64,000 nt of DNA from Sedimenticola selenatireducens (GTDB lineage Bacteria > Pseudomonadota > Gammaproteobacteria > Chromatiales > Chromatiaceae), in contig NZ_VMNH01000007.1 in NCBI RefSeq assembly GCF_007625115.1, positions 167,373-231,372 on the forward strand, given 5' to 3'. Both the position numbers and the translations under genes were made by a program. The notes beneath the pieces are model-generated. The model was not told where the DNA came from and searched no databases. It saw only the letters and a list, made by a program, of their open reading frames with translations. Below are positions 15,226-24,169 of this stretch, piece by piece; within the stretch, counting starts at the first letter, position 1; each line of letters begins with the position of its first letter.

Positions 15226-17577
15226 CTAGGTAGCAGGGTGCATACCCACTGATTTTTGTAGAATACGGTGTATGGTGTTTAGCGCCTTGGTGACGAAAGG
15301 TATGCCGTTTGATTTTATGATGCTGGCCTTACCTTCGCACAGCTGTTTTGCAAGCTCTTCCGAAGGGGTGATATAGGCCTGGATGCCAAATCGATCTACG
15401 AACATATACTTATGCGTGATTGGGCTAAACCAGGAGAGCTTCAGACGACGCAACTTATTATTGTCATCCATTAGCTCAAACCAGGTGCCAAACTTAATCT
15501 TTCTGAGCGTCTGCTGCATTTCCAGCTCCTCCTCAGATATGGGTCGTTCTTCTTCGTCCCCTTTTTTTTGCGCACGTTTTTCGTTTGCCACGGGCCTAAT
15601 AATAGGCTCTGAGACTTCTACAACCGCTTCAGGCTTCTCTGTTTCTATCGGTTCGCCTTGGCGGTCTATCAACACGGCATCCAGTAGTTTGAAAAGGGCA
15701 TGACTGTCTGGGTGATGATAATTACCCAACGAGGTCAGCCCAGCCTTTATATGTTGCGTAAGGTTTTTATGGTTGTTAATGAGCCACTGCTTTATTTTTG
15801 GATTTCGCTTGGCCTCAATAACCCTTGCAAGGCTGTCAATAACAGCCAGCGCTGAAGTCCACTCCTTACTTTTTTCAACCTCTGGGTCACGCAGTAGCAT
15901 TAATATCATGCGGTCTTGCCAGGCATGGTAGAGGAATCGGTCCAGCACCGGATGAAGGCTGTGGCCTTTTACCCGCTCCTTAATAATGTCGCTGGCTTTT
16001 TTTCTTGCAGTTTCCAGGCGTTCACGCCCTTTGGCCGCTTCTTGATTCCGCTCTTCCAGGATTTTTGCGCGACTCTCAAGCTCATCGACCTGTTTGCTGA
16101 GTTTATAAAACATCTCATTAAAAATAGAGGTCTCATTTTTAAATTCACTCAGTATCGCCTTTACGATCTCCTGGGTTGGGTAGTAGATGCCACGTCGAAG
16201 GTCTTCTTCATCAATCCAGCGTTTAGCTGAATCAATCATCAGGTTGAGTAGTTGCCGAGCAATATGCTCCTCATCCGTCATAAACAACTTGTCCAGGATG
16301 GCTACTTTTAAAAAGGGTGTGTGCAGATGGCTGATCAAGGCCTTGGCAATATTGGCTAATCCCTCCTCATTCAACACTTGCTCAAACAACATGCCGACCA
16401 GCTCAATGGTATCAAGATCCGCTGTGGGAACCGTGTCCTTGTCCAGCTCTTTCAGGAGTTTTGCGCGTTCTGATTCCAGTGTTTGGCGAACGTTTTGGAT
16501 CAGATTGGTATCCAATTCAATGGATTGAGGTATGCCTTCTTCGCTGTTTGGATCAGGCAAATAGTCAGCCTGTCTTTGGGGTTGTATAAAGTCGATAACC
16601 TGTGCAATTGCCGGAGCACTCTTCAGTTGGGCCGTGTTACCTCCAGGTACAAATTCCGGATGATTCCTGAAACTTGGATCGGCGGCTCGACGTGCAGTCA
16701 ACAGGTCATGTATTGAGTGAAACAGCTCCTCACCCAGCGCCATGCCGCCTCTGTTTGAATTGGAGCTACTTTGCTGTGCTGAGGCTTGTTGGGTCGGTCG
16801 GTAACCCTGTTGCGTGGATGCTTGTTGTGGTTGCTCCTCCAGAGGGTTCTCTGGTTGAGCGGGTTTTCCTTGGGTACTATTGCTGGGGGGAATGATCGAG
16901 CTGAGCTTTAGATTCGGAAAGATGCCTTCCTCGATCAGCCGGTCATTAAGACCTTTGTAGATGCTCCCGGCATCGCCAAGTACAAATTTCCCAAAGAGAA
17001 AATAGAAAATTAACAGAATCTGTTTATCGACATCCAGTGCTTCAGCGGCCTTTTGAAAGGCCGTTGCCGTGTGGGCCGGACAGGCAGGTATATCATCTTC
17101 TGCCAACTTTTTTCCGCCGCGCAGTACTGCCATACGCTTACCGAGGGCAAACAGTTCCTGGTAGCAGTTATTCTGCACTTTAGAAATCATACTCTGGATT
17201 GCGAGATGCTCTTCAAGTGCATCGTTATCAATCATTTCCAGTTCAATTTCACCCGTTTGGTCAGCGGGAGAGTTGGGATAACTGATATGTTTGCCCTGGT
17301 TAAACTCCTTAAAGCCTTTTTCGATTGACTCCCTGAAGTCATGTTCAATGACATCCCTGAGGGAGAGAATATGATTGATCGAATCAAAGAATTTGACTTG
17401 AGAGGCGTTCGTTTCGGCCTTTTTGGCGAAGTCTAGAAAAACGGGTTCAACCTGATCGAAAAGCTCATTTAGTTGGGTGGTGAGATAGACCATCACCATG
17501 TCCTTGCATTCGCTTAAGAGCTTCTGGTGTTTTTTGGGTGTCTGAGTGGCCGCTGTGTTATTAGACAACTCTTCCAT
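15226..17577 (-). CDS. DUF1631 family protein
   Basis: 783 aa from the ATG at 17577, preceded by an AAGGA Shine-Dalgarno; an upstream GTG at 17604 would add nine residues. Large soluble, helix-rich protein with no signal peptide or membrane segment. The middle (near residues 250-280) is Gln/Ser-rich low complexity, and residues 500-560 look coiled-coil (long Glu/Lys/Arg runs). The C-terminal portion (TWFELMDDNNKLRRLKLSW, then MFVDRFG) looks like a small beta domain, PilZ-like in character, that may act with the adjacent PilZ protein. DUF1631 has no established biochemical role. The PilZ neighbour suggests surface or motility control. Confidence 0.88.
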   Translation of the reverse strand: MEELSNNTAATQTPKKHQKLLSECKDMVMVYLTTQLNELFDQVEPVFLDFAKKAETNASQVKFFDSINHILSLRDVIEHDFRESIEKGFKEFNQGKHISYPNSPADQTGEIELEMIDNDALEEHLAIQSMISKVQNNCYQELFALGKRMAVLRGGKKLAEDDIPACPAHTATAFQKAAEALDVDKQILLIFYFLFGKFVLGDAGSIYKGLNDRLIEEGIFPNLKLSSIIPPSNSTQGKPAQPENPLEEQPQQASTQQGYRPTQQASAQQSSSNSNRGGMALGEELFHSIHDLLTARRAADPSFRNHPEFVPGGNTAQLKSAPAIAQVIDFIQPQRQADYLPDPNSEEGIPQSIELDTNLIQNVRQTLESERAKLLKELDKDTVPTADLDTIELVGMLFEQVLNEEGLANIAKALISHLHTPFLKVAILDKLFMTDEEHIARQLLNLMIDSAKRWIDEEDLRRGIYYPTQEIVKAILSEFKNETSIFNEMFYKLSKQVDELESRAKILEERNQEAAKGRERLETARKKASDIIKERVKGHSLHPVLDRFLYHAWQDRMILMLLRDPEVEKSKEWTSALAVIDSLARVIEAKRNPKIKQWLINNHKNLTQHIKAGLTSLGNYHHPDSHALFKLLDAVLIDRQGEPIETEKPEAVVEVSEPIIRPVANEKRAQKKGDEEERPISEEELEMQQTLRKIKFGTWFELMDDNNKLRRLKLSWFSPITHKYMFVDRFGIQAYITPSEELAKQLCEGKASIIKSNGIPFVTKALNTIHRILQKSVGMHPAT

Positions 17578-17817
17578 ATGCTGCTTCCTTGACGCCTTAT
17601 TCACTGCCCTTGGATTAACTACTGTTATCGGCCAGTAAATGGCGTGCTTTAATTATCACCTCATCAGCCCATCTTTACCTCTATTCAGTAGTGTTATCAA
17701 GGTTGTAATGACAATGAGCCCTAATTAATTATCACTATAGCGGTTTGCCAAGTAGAAAGCTGCAATAAAGAATTAAAGAACCAGGAATAATGTTCTGTAT
17801 CGATAGGCCCCCTATTT

Positions 17818-20800
17818 TTACTCGGCTGAGGAAAGGACTGTGGTGGGTGTGAGCTTGATCAAAAATGCCAGCAAGGCCGGGACAACAAAGAGTGTAAGTA
17901 GGGTGGAGAGCGCGAGTCCACCAAGAATGACGCTGCCAAGACCCCTGTAAAGTTCTGTGCCGGATCCCTGCGCCACAACTAGCGGCAATAAGCCAAACAG
18001 GCTGGTGGTAGTGCTCATGAAAATGGGTCTAATACGTGTGCGCACGGCATTAGTGATTGCTTCAAGACCTTGAAAACCTTCGTACCGAAGATTATTAAGG
18101 GTCTGGTGAACAATCAAAATAGCGTTGTTTACAACAGTGCCTACCAGAATGATAAAGCCGAGCATTACCAGGATGTCGAACGGTTGTGGGGCAATGAAGC
18201 TATCAACCAGTTTAAGCCCGATAAAGCCTCCTGCCGCAGCGAGTGGTACGGAAAAAAGTATGATCAAGGGGTAGATATAGTGACCGAACAACGCGGACAT
18301 CAACAGATAGGTAATGACCACGGCCATCAGCAGGTTCCATTGCAGTGCGATGCGTGTTTCGGTGAGCTTATCGGCATTTCCACCTACAGATACTTTTACA
18401 CCGGAGAGCTTGTTTTCTTGTAGCAATTTTGGCACAAGCTGGTCAGAGATCGTCTCCATGGCAGCCTGTAGTGGCATGGCGTCAGGGGGGGTGACTTGCA
18501 AGCGGATATTTCTCTTGCGCTCCAGATGGTCGATTTGAGTCATGCCTTGGGCATACTCAATGCTTGCGATGTCGCCGACCCGGACCAACTCCCCGTATGG
18601 ATTGGCGATGCTACGTTGGAGTAGGTCTTCGGGGGTGTTAGTCCCGTTCTGACCGCTTTTTATAACCAGATCCATGACCTTTTTGCCATCTGGCTTGTAC
18701 TCACCGATCTTTCTGCCGTCCATTAAAATATCGATATAGATACCCAGTTCCCGCTCGGTTAGGCCGTTGGCAAGTACGCGTGAGCGATTCGGAATCAGGT
18801 TGGCCTCCGGATAGCTGATCTCCAGGGAAGGAACAGGGCGTACCTGGGCCTCAGGAATCGCCTGTTTGATCGCGCCAAACAGCGCCCGGGCCGCCGTTAC
18901 AATCTCTTCGGTTTCGATCCCCGATACATTGACATCTACTGTACGGCCCTCACCAATGCCCGATTCAAAAATGCCGCGTTGTATACTGACACCAAACATC
19001 CCGGGTATGGCGTTCATCACCCGCGTAAACAGAGGCATCATGCCCCGAGCCTCGGTGACATGTACGCTGGTGCCACCGAACAGGGTGACCGCATCCGAAG
19101 CCACATAAAAAATGTTACTGATCTGCGGGATACCATCTTTTCTATCTTCGCTTAGATAGGGAGCGAGCTGCGTGTGAATGTATTCACCAATCTCCAGACG
19201 TTTCTGTTCAGAATAACCGGGTGGTGGAACCAGTATATTCAGTATCAGATTTCGATTGCCCTGTGGCAGATACTCGGCCTTAGGGAGTAGTGTAATTACT
19301 GCGACGACGGATAGCGTGGTAAACAGACCTACGGTCAGCAATCGGGAAAAGCCATTTTTTAGTGTTGCCCTCGAAAAAAACATTACAGTGCGAACAAACA
19401 AGTTGCCGTTCTCCAGTGTGGCGATCTTCTCTTCAACGGGGCGTTTAGCAAAACTGTAAAGTTTGTTGGTTACAGCTGGAATAACTGAAATAGATACGAA
19501 CAGACTGATGGTAATTGATGCGGTAATCGCAATGGCGATGTCGCGGAACAGTTGTCCTGCTTCCTCTTCAATAAAGAGCACAGGTAAGAATACGGCGACC
19601 GTGGTTAATGTGGATGCCAACACGGCCCCCCAGACTTCACGAGTGCCATCATAGGAGGCCTGGAAGGGTGTTTTCCCCATCCTGCGATGCCGGTCAATAT
19701 TCTCCAGAACGACAATCGAATTATCGACCAGCATACCGACAGCAAAGGTGATGCCTGCCAGACTCATTACGTTGATATTACGATCAAACAGGTACATAAA
19801 GAAGAAAGTGCCCATCACCGATATGGGAATGGCGATGGCGACAGTCAACGTCGAACTTGCTGAACGAAGAAACAGTAACAGCACCACAATGGCGAGTATT
19901 CCACCAATCATTAGATTGGTTTTAACAGTGTCAATCGAGGTATTGATGTAAGGGGCCTGATCGTACACCCAGTCGAAGAAGAGGTTGTTATCGTTTAACA
20001 GTGTGCTGTTCAAGTCTTCGACGACCAACCTCATCTGCCGGGTCAATTCAAGCACGTTGGCGCCGGCCTCTTTTCTGATGCCGACGACAATCATGGGTTG
20101 GCCATTATGTAGAACGGCAGGAGGGTTGGCCGCATAGCCAAACCCCGCTTCAGCCAATTCCTTCAGGTATACCCGGTGAAGCCCATCATCCACCAGCAGG
20201 GTTTCGCCCACTTCTTCCGCAGATTGGAATTGGCTGGTGGTACGTATCCGATAGTTACGTTTGGACAGACCGAGTACACCGGCTGAAGTGTTGTTATTGG
20301 CGCTCTGAATTCGTCCTATGATTTGCCCTAGGGTGATTTGATGCGCTGCCAGTCGCTGTGGATCAACATTGATTTCAAGACGCTTATCGCTACCCCCAAA
20401 TATAAACAGGGAGCCAACGCCGGGTACACGTTCCAGTAGATGTCTTACTTCATTGTCAAAGAAGGTACGGTAGGTGGTGATAAGCTCTGGATCGCCCGAT
20501 TTGGTCTTTAGCATCATCCAAATAACGGGCGAACTCTCCTCACCTGAGGTGCTGGCAACAGGTTTGAGTGCATTTTCCGGATACTCGGTAACTTCATTCA
20601 GCTTGTTTGATACCTGGACCATGGCATCATTTAGATTCATGCCTACTTTGAAGGTCAGGCTGATGGTCCCGTAATCATTAAAGCTTGAACTCTCCAGGAC
20701 CGACAAATTCGGTACGCTCTTCAATACCTCTTCCTGTTTCTCAATGATCTCCTTTTCAATTTCATACGGACTTGCACCCGGCCAGGAGGTGCGGACGCTG

Positions 20801-20934
20801 ATCTTTGGAGCTTCAACATCCGGCGTGAGCTGAACGGGCAGACGGGTTAATCCAATCAGGCCAAATAAAATGACCAGAATGACCACGGCAAAGGTGGAGA
20901 CCGGTTGCTGAATTGAGTGTTTTACAATGTCCAT
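17818..20934 (-). CDS. RND-family efflux pump permease
   Basis: 1038-aa inner-membrane pump driven by protons. It shows the RND layout of one N-terminal membrane helix, a large periplasmic loop, six helices, a second loop and five helices. Recognisable parts are PVSTFAVVILVILFGLIGL at the N-terminus, GMLVDNSIVVLENIDRHRR in TM4, where the proton-relay Asp is expected, and LVGTVVNNAILIVHQTL in the second half. It belongs to the HAE1/AcrB-like or uncharacterised-RND side rather than the CusA heavy-metal side. The operon marR-adaptor-permease has no outer-membrane channel gene, so a TolC encoded elsewhere is expected. The substrate is unknown. Confidence 0.93.
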   Translation of the reverse strand: MDIVKHSIQQPVSTFAVVILVILFGLIGLTRLPVQLTPDVEAPKISVRTSWPGASPYEIEKEIIEKQEEVLKSVPNLSVLESSSFNDYGTISLTFKVGMNLNDAMVQVSNKLNEVTEYPENALKPVASTSGEESSPVIWMMLKTKSGDPELITTYRTFFDNEVRHLLERVPGVGSLFIFGGSDKRLEINVDPQRLAAHQITLGQIIGRIQSANNNTSAGVLGLSKRNYRIRTTSQFQSAEEVGETLLVDDGLHRVYLKELAEAGFGYAANPPAVLHNGQPMIVVGIRKEAGANVLELTRQMRLVVEDLNSTLLNDNNLFFDWVYDQAPYINTSIDTVKTNLMIGGILAIVVLLLFLRSASSTLTVAIAIPISVMGTFFFMYLFDRNINVMSLAGITFAVGMLVDNSIVVLENIDRHRRMGKTPFQASYDGTREVWGAVLASTLTTVAVFLPVLFIEEEAGQLFRDIAIAITASITISLFVSISVIPAVTNKLYSFAKRPVEEKIATLENGNLFVRTVMFFSRATLKNGFSRLLTVGLFTTLSVVAVITLLPKAEYLPQGNRNLILNILVPPPGYSEQKRLEIGEYIHTQLAPYLSEDRKDGIPQISNIFYVASDAVTLFGGTSVHVTEARGMMPLFTRVMNAIPGMFGVSIQRGIFESGIGEGRTVDVNVSGIETEEIVTAARALFGAIKQAIPEAQVRPVPSLEISYPEANLIPNRSRVLANGLTERELGIYIDILMDGRKIGEYKPDGKKVMDLVIKSGQNGTNTPEDLLQRSIANPYGELVRVGDIASIEYAQGMTQIDHLERKRNIRLQVTPPDAMPLQAAMETISDQLVPKLLQENKLSGVKVSVGGNADKLTETRIALQWNLLMAVVITYLLMSALFGHYIYPLIILFSVPLAAAGGFIGLKLVDSFIAPQPFDILVMLGFIILVGTVVNNAILIVHQTLNNLRYEGFQGLEAITNAVRTRIRPIFMSTTTSLFGLLPLVVAQGSGTELYRGLGSVILGGLALSTLLTLFVVPALLAFLIKLTPTTVLSSAE

Positions 20935-20944
20935 TGTCTACCTG

Positions 20945-21997
20945 TTATTTCTCAATAATCTGTACGGACTGATTGGGTTGTAACCGGTCATTGCCATCTA
21001 CAACTACCTGCATGCCGGCGGTGATAGGTGGTTTCAGGATTCCCAGAAGATTACCTGTACGGGTAACAATATCGATAGGTAACATATTGGCCTTGCCGTC
21101 TTTGATGGTGTAAACAAAATCTTTTCCTTTAAAGTTCACCAGAGCATCCCGGGGTAGCATACGCAGTGTCTGTGGAATGCTGGTGGGGATCTCTACACTG
21201 GCTGACATGTTCTGGACCATGCCAGTCTGGTAAGGAATGCGTATCTTTAATGTGATGCTTTTGCTCCGCAGATCGGCGATAGGCACCAATCCGAGGATTG
21301 TGCCGGATAATTTCAGATCCAACGCTGGGATAGTCACGGGTACCGCTAATCCTGCTCGCTGGTATCTGGCCAAGTTTTCAGAGATTGAGACTTTGATTAC
21401 CAGGTCATCTGTTGAGGCGATCTTGCAGACCGCAACACCCGGGTCGATCCACTCGCCGAGTTCCTTCAATTTTTCCAGAACCACTCCATCAAAGGGCGCA
21501 AGCACGGTGCTCATGTTGAGCTGTAGCTGCAGGCGTGCCATCTCCTCATCAAGCACTTCTCGCTTTTTTTGCAAAGAACGATGATCAAAACGTGTGTCGT
21601 CATAGGCCTGGCGGCTGGCTGAATTGGTTGCAAGCAGGCTTTCCAGTCGTTTTAGTGTGCCGGTGAGTTTCTCGATATCCGCAGAGACCTGGGCACGTTG
21701 CTTTTGCTTGATGTCCATATCCTTCAGAATTAGATCGGTATTCAGTTTTACCAATGCCTGTCCTGATTTGACGAGAGCACCCTCCGTGGCATGTTGCTGT
21801 GTCACGCGTCCAGAGGTCTCTCCGGATACAGCCGATACCCGGTCAAAGTCAACCACGCCGGCTTGAATACTGGTGGTGGCGACTTCTTGCTCCGTTACGG
21901 TAGTTACCACGACACGGGTAGGTGGGGCATCTGCGGCAATCATTTGATTGCAGTAACTGAGTAACAATAGGGTGAGTGCAGATGTTGAGTGTCTCAT
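20945..21997 (-). CDS. RND efflux periplasmic adaptor (membrane fusion protein)
   Basis: 350-aa HlyD/AcrA-type adaptor linking the RND permease to an outer-membrane channel. A short N-terminal export signal (LTLLLLSYCNQMIAADA) is followed by the first lipoyl half with GRVTQQHATEGALVKSGQAL near residue 60. A coiled-coil hairpin spans about residues 85-150, the second lipoyl half reads MSTVLAPFDGVVLEKL, and beta-barrel and membrane-proximal domains follow. Its start overlaps the marR stop by 4 bp and its end is 10 bp from the permease, so the three are one operon. Confidence 0.92.
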   Translation of the reverse strand: MRHSTSALTLLLLSYCNQMIAADAPPTRVVVTTVTEQEVATTSIQAGVVDFDRVSAVSGETSGRVTQQHATEGALVKSGQALVKLNTDLILKDMDIKQKQRAQVSADIEKLTGTLKRLESLLATNSASRQAYDDTRFDHRSLQKKREVLDEEMARLQLQLNMSTVLAPFDGVVLEKLKELGEWIDPGVAVCKIASTDDLVIKVSISENLARYQRAGLAVPVTIPALDLKLSGTILGLVPIADLRSKSITLKIRIPYQTGMVQNMSASVEIPTSIPQTLRMLPRDALVNFKGKDFVYTIKDGKANMLPIDIVTRTGNLLGILKPPITAGMQVVVDGNDRLQPNQSVQIIEK

Positions 21998-22419
21998 TTC
22001 AAATTTTCCATCAGTCGTGTAAGCAGTTGATTTAATAGGGTCCGTTCCGATTCTGAAATCCCGTTATAGACGCGGGCTCTAAAGTTAATCGCCAATGCCT
22101 CCAGTTCTGGACGAAGTGCAACGGCTTGAGGTGACAGGAATACCTGCATCGCCCGGCGATCATTTGGGGCGTGCCTTCGTATGATGAGCGATTTGGTTTC
22201 AATCTTTTCAAGAATGCGGGTGACATTGGGTCGGTCTTTTCCGAGTCTGTCTGCGATTTCGTGTTGGGTGAGTCCGTCGTTTTCCCAGAGTAGCCCCAAT
22301 ACTGCAAACTGAACGGGTGTAATTTCATACGAATCTAAGGTCTTGGAAAGGCAGTGTTTAAACTGTGCGGCTGCACGTAACAGTTGAAAGCCAGGGCCGT
22401 CTCGTAAAGTGTAATGCAT
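21994..22419 (-). CDS. MarR-family transcriptional regulator
   Basis: 141-aa winged-helix repressor. The HTH and wing are visible in GLTQHEIADRLGKDRPNVTR followed by RRHAPNDRRAMQVFLS, the family's conserved DxR wing. It is the first gene of the operon with the RND adaptor and permease and probably represses it, being released by a small aromatic or phenolic ligand as is usual for MarR proteins. A perfect 16-bp palindrome lies 18 bp upstream of its start. Confidence 0.93.
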   Translation of the reverse strand: MHYTLRDGPGFQLLRAAAQFKHCLSKTLDSYEITPVQFAVLGLLWENDGLTQHEIADRLGKDRPNVTRILEKIETKSLIIRRHAPNDRRAMQVFLSPQAVALRPELEALAINFRARVYNGISESERTLLNQLLTRLMENLK

Positions 22420-22437
22420 TAGCTGAACTCACATAAT

Positions 22438-22453
22438 AGTTGTCATGACAACT
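22438..22453. promoter_or_regulatory. Probable MarR operator
   Basis: Perfect 16-bp palindrome AGTTGTCATGACAACT, 18 bp upstream of the marR start. TTGT-N4-ACAA dyads are typical MarR-family binding sites. Autorepression of the pump operon is the simplest reading. Because the glycine-zipper gene is divergent, 124 bp away, it could also be affected. Confidence 0.7.
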
Positions 22454-22576
22454 TATGGTTTGAATGCGATAAAGTCAAATGAATTTCTGTTCAGCTTTGG
22501 TTAAGGAATGGGTGGCTAATCTGTACTCGACGGTAGGGGAATAGTCCTCTGACCAAGAGAAAAAAAGGATAAAGTC

Positions 22577-23119
22577 ATGAAGAAGATTACTCTGCTATTA
22601 GCCGCTACACTGAGTACAGCAACCGCTGTTTCGATGGCAGATAACAGCTTTTATGATAAAGCGCGGGTGCTGAACAGCAAGCCGCTATATGAAACAGTGA
22701 GGGTTAATCATCCTGAAGAGCGTTGCTGGAATGAGCGGGTACATCACCGTGGTGGTTCACGAAGTGATTCGTACACCCCCACTATTGCGGGTGCAATTGT
22801 GGGTGGTGTTGTTGGTAATCAGTTTGGCAAGGGACGCGGTAAAGATGCCATGACGGTTGCGGGTGCCTTGTTGGGTGCCTCTGTTGGAAATGACCTTGGG
22901 AAGAAGCCCGGTCGCGGCTATGTTACGTCTGAGCGCCGTTGTGAAACGGTGGATAACTTCAGAGAGCATGAAGAGCTGGTGGGATATCATGTAAAATACA
23001 AATATAACGGACAGGTATTTCATACTCGTACCCAGAATGACCCGGGACAGTATATTAATGTGACAGTGTCGGTTGCCCCAACAGAAAGCTCTGGATATGA
23101 CTTTCGAGGGTATGATTGA
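22577..23119 (+). CDS. Glycine-zipper (Gly-zipper_2) envelope protein
   Basis: 180 aa with a signal peptide (LLLAATLSTATAVSMA). The mature protein carries a glycine-zipper segment near residues 70-110 (TIAGAIVGGVVGNQFGKGRG, then AGALLGASVGNDLG), like the outer-membrane 17-kDa/SlyB-RcsF-like proteins, but lacks a lipobox Cys. The C-terminal part (HVKYKYNGQVFHTRTQNDPG) is a small beta domain typical of the 17-kDa antigen family. It lies immediately upstream of a PepSY-like gene and a PhoPQ-like system, and may be linked to envelope-stress signalling. Confidence 0.85.
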   Translation: MKKITLLLAATLSTATAVSMADNSFYDKARVLNSKPLYETVRVNHPEERCWNERVHHRGGSRSDSYTPTIAGAIVGGVVGNQFGKGRGKDAMTVAGALLGASVGNDLGKKPGRGYVTSERRCETVDNFREHEELVGYHVKYKYNGQVFHTRTQNDPGQYINVTVSVAPTESSGYDFRGYD

Positions 23120-23155
23120 GCGATGGGTATTTAGTTTTTCAGTGAGGAGGGTTGT

Positions 23156-23476
23156 ATGGTTTTGACATTTCAGCGACAGCTCATTGTGGGACTGCTACTG
23201 GGTGGGCTGTTAATCAGCCTACCGGTAGCGGCGCAAAAGTATCGTTCGCCAGAGGGTCAATCGTACAACCGGAGCAGTCAGCGTGAGGACCTGGATTCTA
23301 CAGTCGAAAGGATTCGCAGGGAGACGGGTGGCCGCGTCCTGCATGCCGAAACAAGAGAAAATGCGGGCCAGCAGGAGCATCGTGTCCGAATTATTACTGA
23401 TCAGGGGAAAGTGAGACGGTATCGGATAGATGCAGGATCAGGCCAAGAGCTGTCACCACGAGAGAGACGACGCTAA
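23156..23476 (+). CDS. Exported PepSY-like small protein
   Basis: 106 aa with a signal peptide (LLLGGLLISLPVAAQ). The mature part reads as a single PepSY-like alpha/beta unit, with ERIRRETGGRVLHAETRENA followed by HRVRIITDQGKVRRYRIDA. Such domains often bind or modulate periplasmic sensors or peptidases. It precedes the response-regulator gene by 9 bp, so it is part of that operon and a candidate modulator of the sensor kinase. A clear AGGAGG Shine-Dalgarno is present. Confidence 0.75.
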   Translation: MVLTFQRQLIVGLLLGGLLISLPVAAQKYRSPEGQSYNRSSQREDLDSTVERIRRETGGRVLHAETRENAGQQEHRVRIITDQGKVRRYRIDAGSGQELSPRERRR

Positions 23477-23485
23477 GGGGTTTTC

Positions 23486-24169
23486 ATGCGAGTATTGGTA
23501 GTGGAGGATGAGGCCAGCCTGAGAAGCCAACTGCAGAAGCGGTTGGTCGATGAGGGCTATTCAGTCGATGTGGCTGCCGATGGAGAAGAGGGGCTCTATT
23601 TTGGTCAAGAGTACCCGTTTGATCTGGCTATTATTGATCTTGGATTACCCAAACTATCAGGCATCGAGTTGATTCGTCGACTCCGGCAGCAGCAGATCAG
23701 CTTCCCGATTTTGATCCTTACGGCTCGGGACAATTGGCAGGATAAGGTTGAAGGCCTGGAGGTGGGTGGCGATGATTATCTCGTCAAACCATTCAATATG
23801 GAAGAGTTGCGGGCTCGACTCAATGCCCTACTGCGACGCTCAGCAGGTTATGCATCCCCGCAGATTACCTGGGGGCCCATTACCCTGAATACCGCGAGAC
23901 AACAGGCCTCACTCGACAATAAAGAAGTCGTATTGACAGCCTATGAGTATAAGGTCCTTGAGTACCTGATGCTTCATGCTGGAAAGGTCATTTCAAAAAC
24001 TGAACTCACCGAACACATCTACGATCAGGATTTTGATCGGGACTCGAATGTGCTTGAGGTGTTTATTCGAAGACTGAGACGCAAATTTGATCCGGAAGGC
24101 GAACTCAAACCCATTGAAACGCTCCGTGGTCGAGGTTATCGTTTTAGTCTGCAACAACCACCTGCCTAA
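23486..24169 (+). CDS. OmpR/PhoP-family response regulator
   Basis: 227-aa two-component regulator. The receiver domain has acidic pocket Glu7-Asp8, phospho-acceptor Asp51 in LAIIDLGLPKLSG and the switch Lys in DDYLVKPF. The C-terminal winged helix ends in VFIRRLRRKFDPEG and ETLRGRGYRF. The pairing with a PhoQ-like kinase (stop overlapping its start, TAATG) and overall similarity point to a PhoP-type system, though QseB/PmrA-type systems are close relatives. Targets cannot be read from this sequence; no convincing PhoP box was found upstream of the first gene. Confidence 0.93.
   Translation: MRVLVVEDEASLRSQLQKRLVDEGYSVDVAADGEEGLYFGQEYPFDLAIIDLGLPKLSGIELIRRLRQQQISFPILILTARDNWQDKVEGLEVGGDDYLVKPFNMEELRARLNALLRRSAGYASPQITWGPITLNTARQQASLDNKEVVLTAYEYKVLEYLMLHAGKVISKTELTEHIYDQDFDRDSNVLEVFIRRLRRKFDPEGELKPIETLRGRGYRFSLQQPPA

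Noticed and set aside
17818..20934. CusA-type heavy-metal RND pump
   Set aside because: The sequence is of the HAE1/uncharacterised type, with no methionine-rich relay or neighbouring cusB/cusC/cusF.
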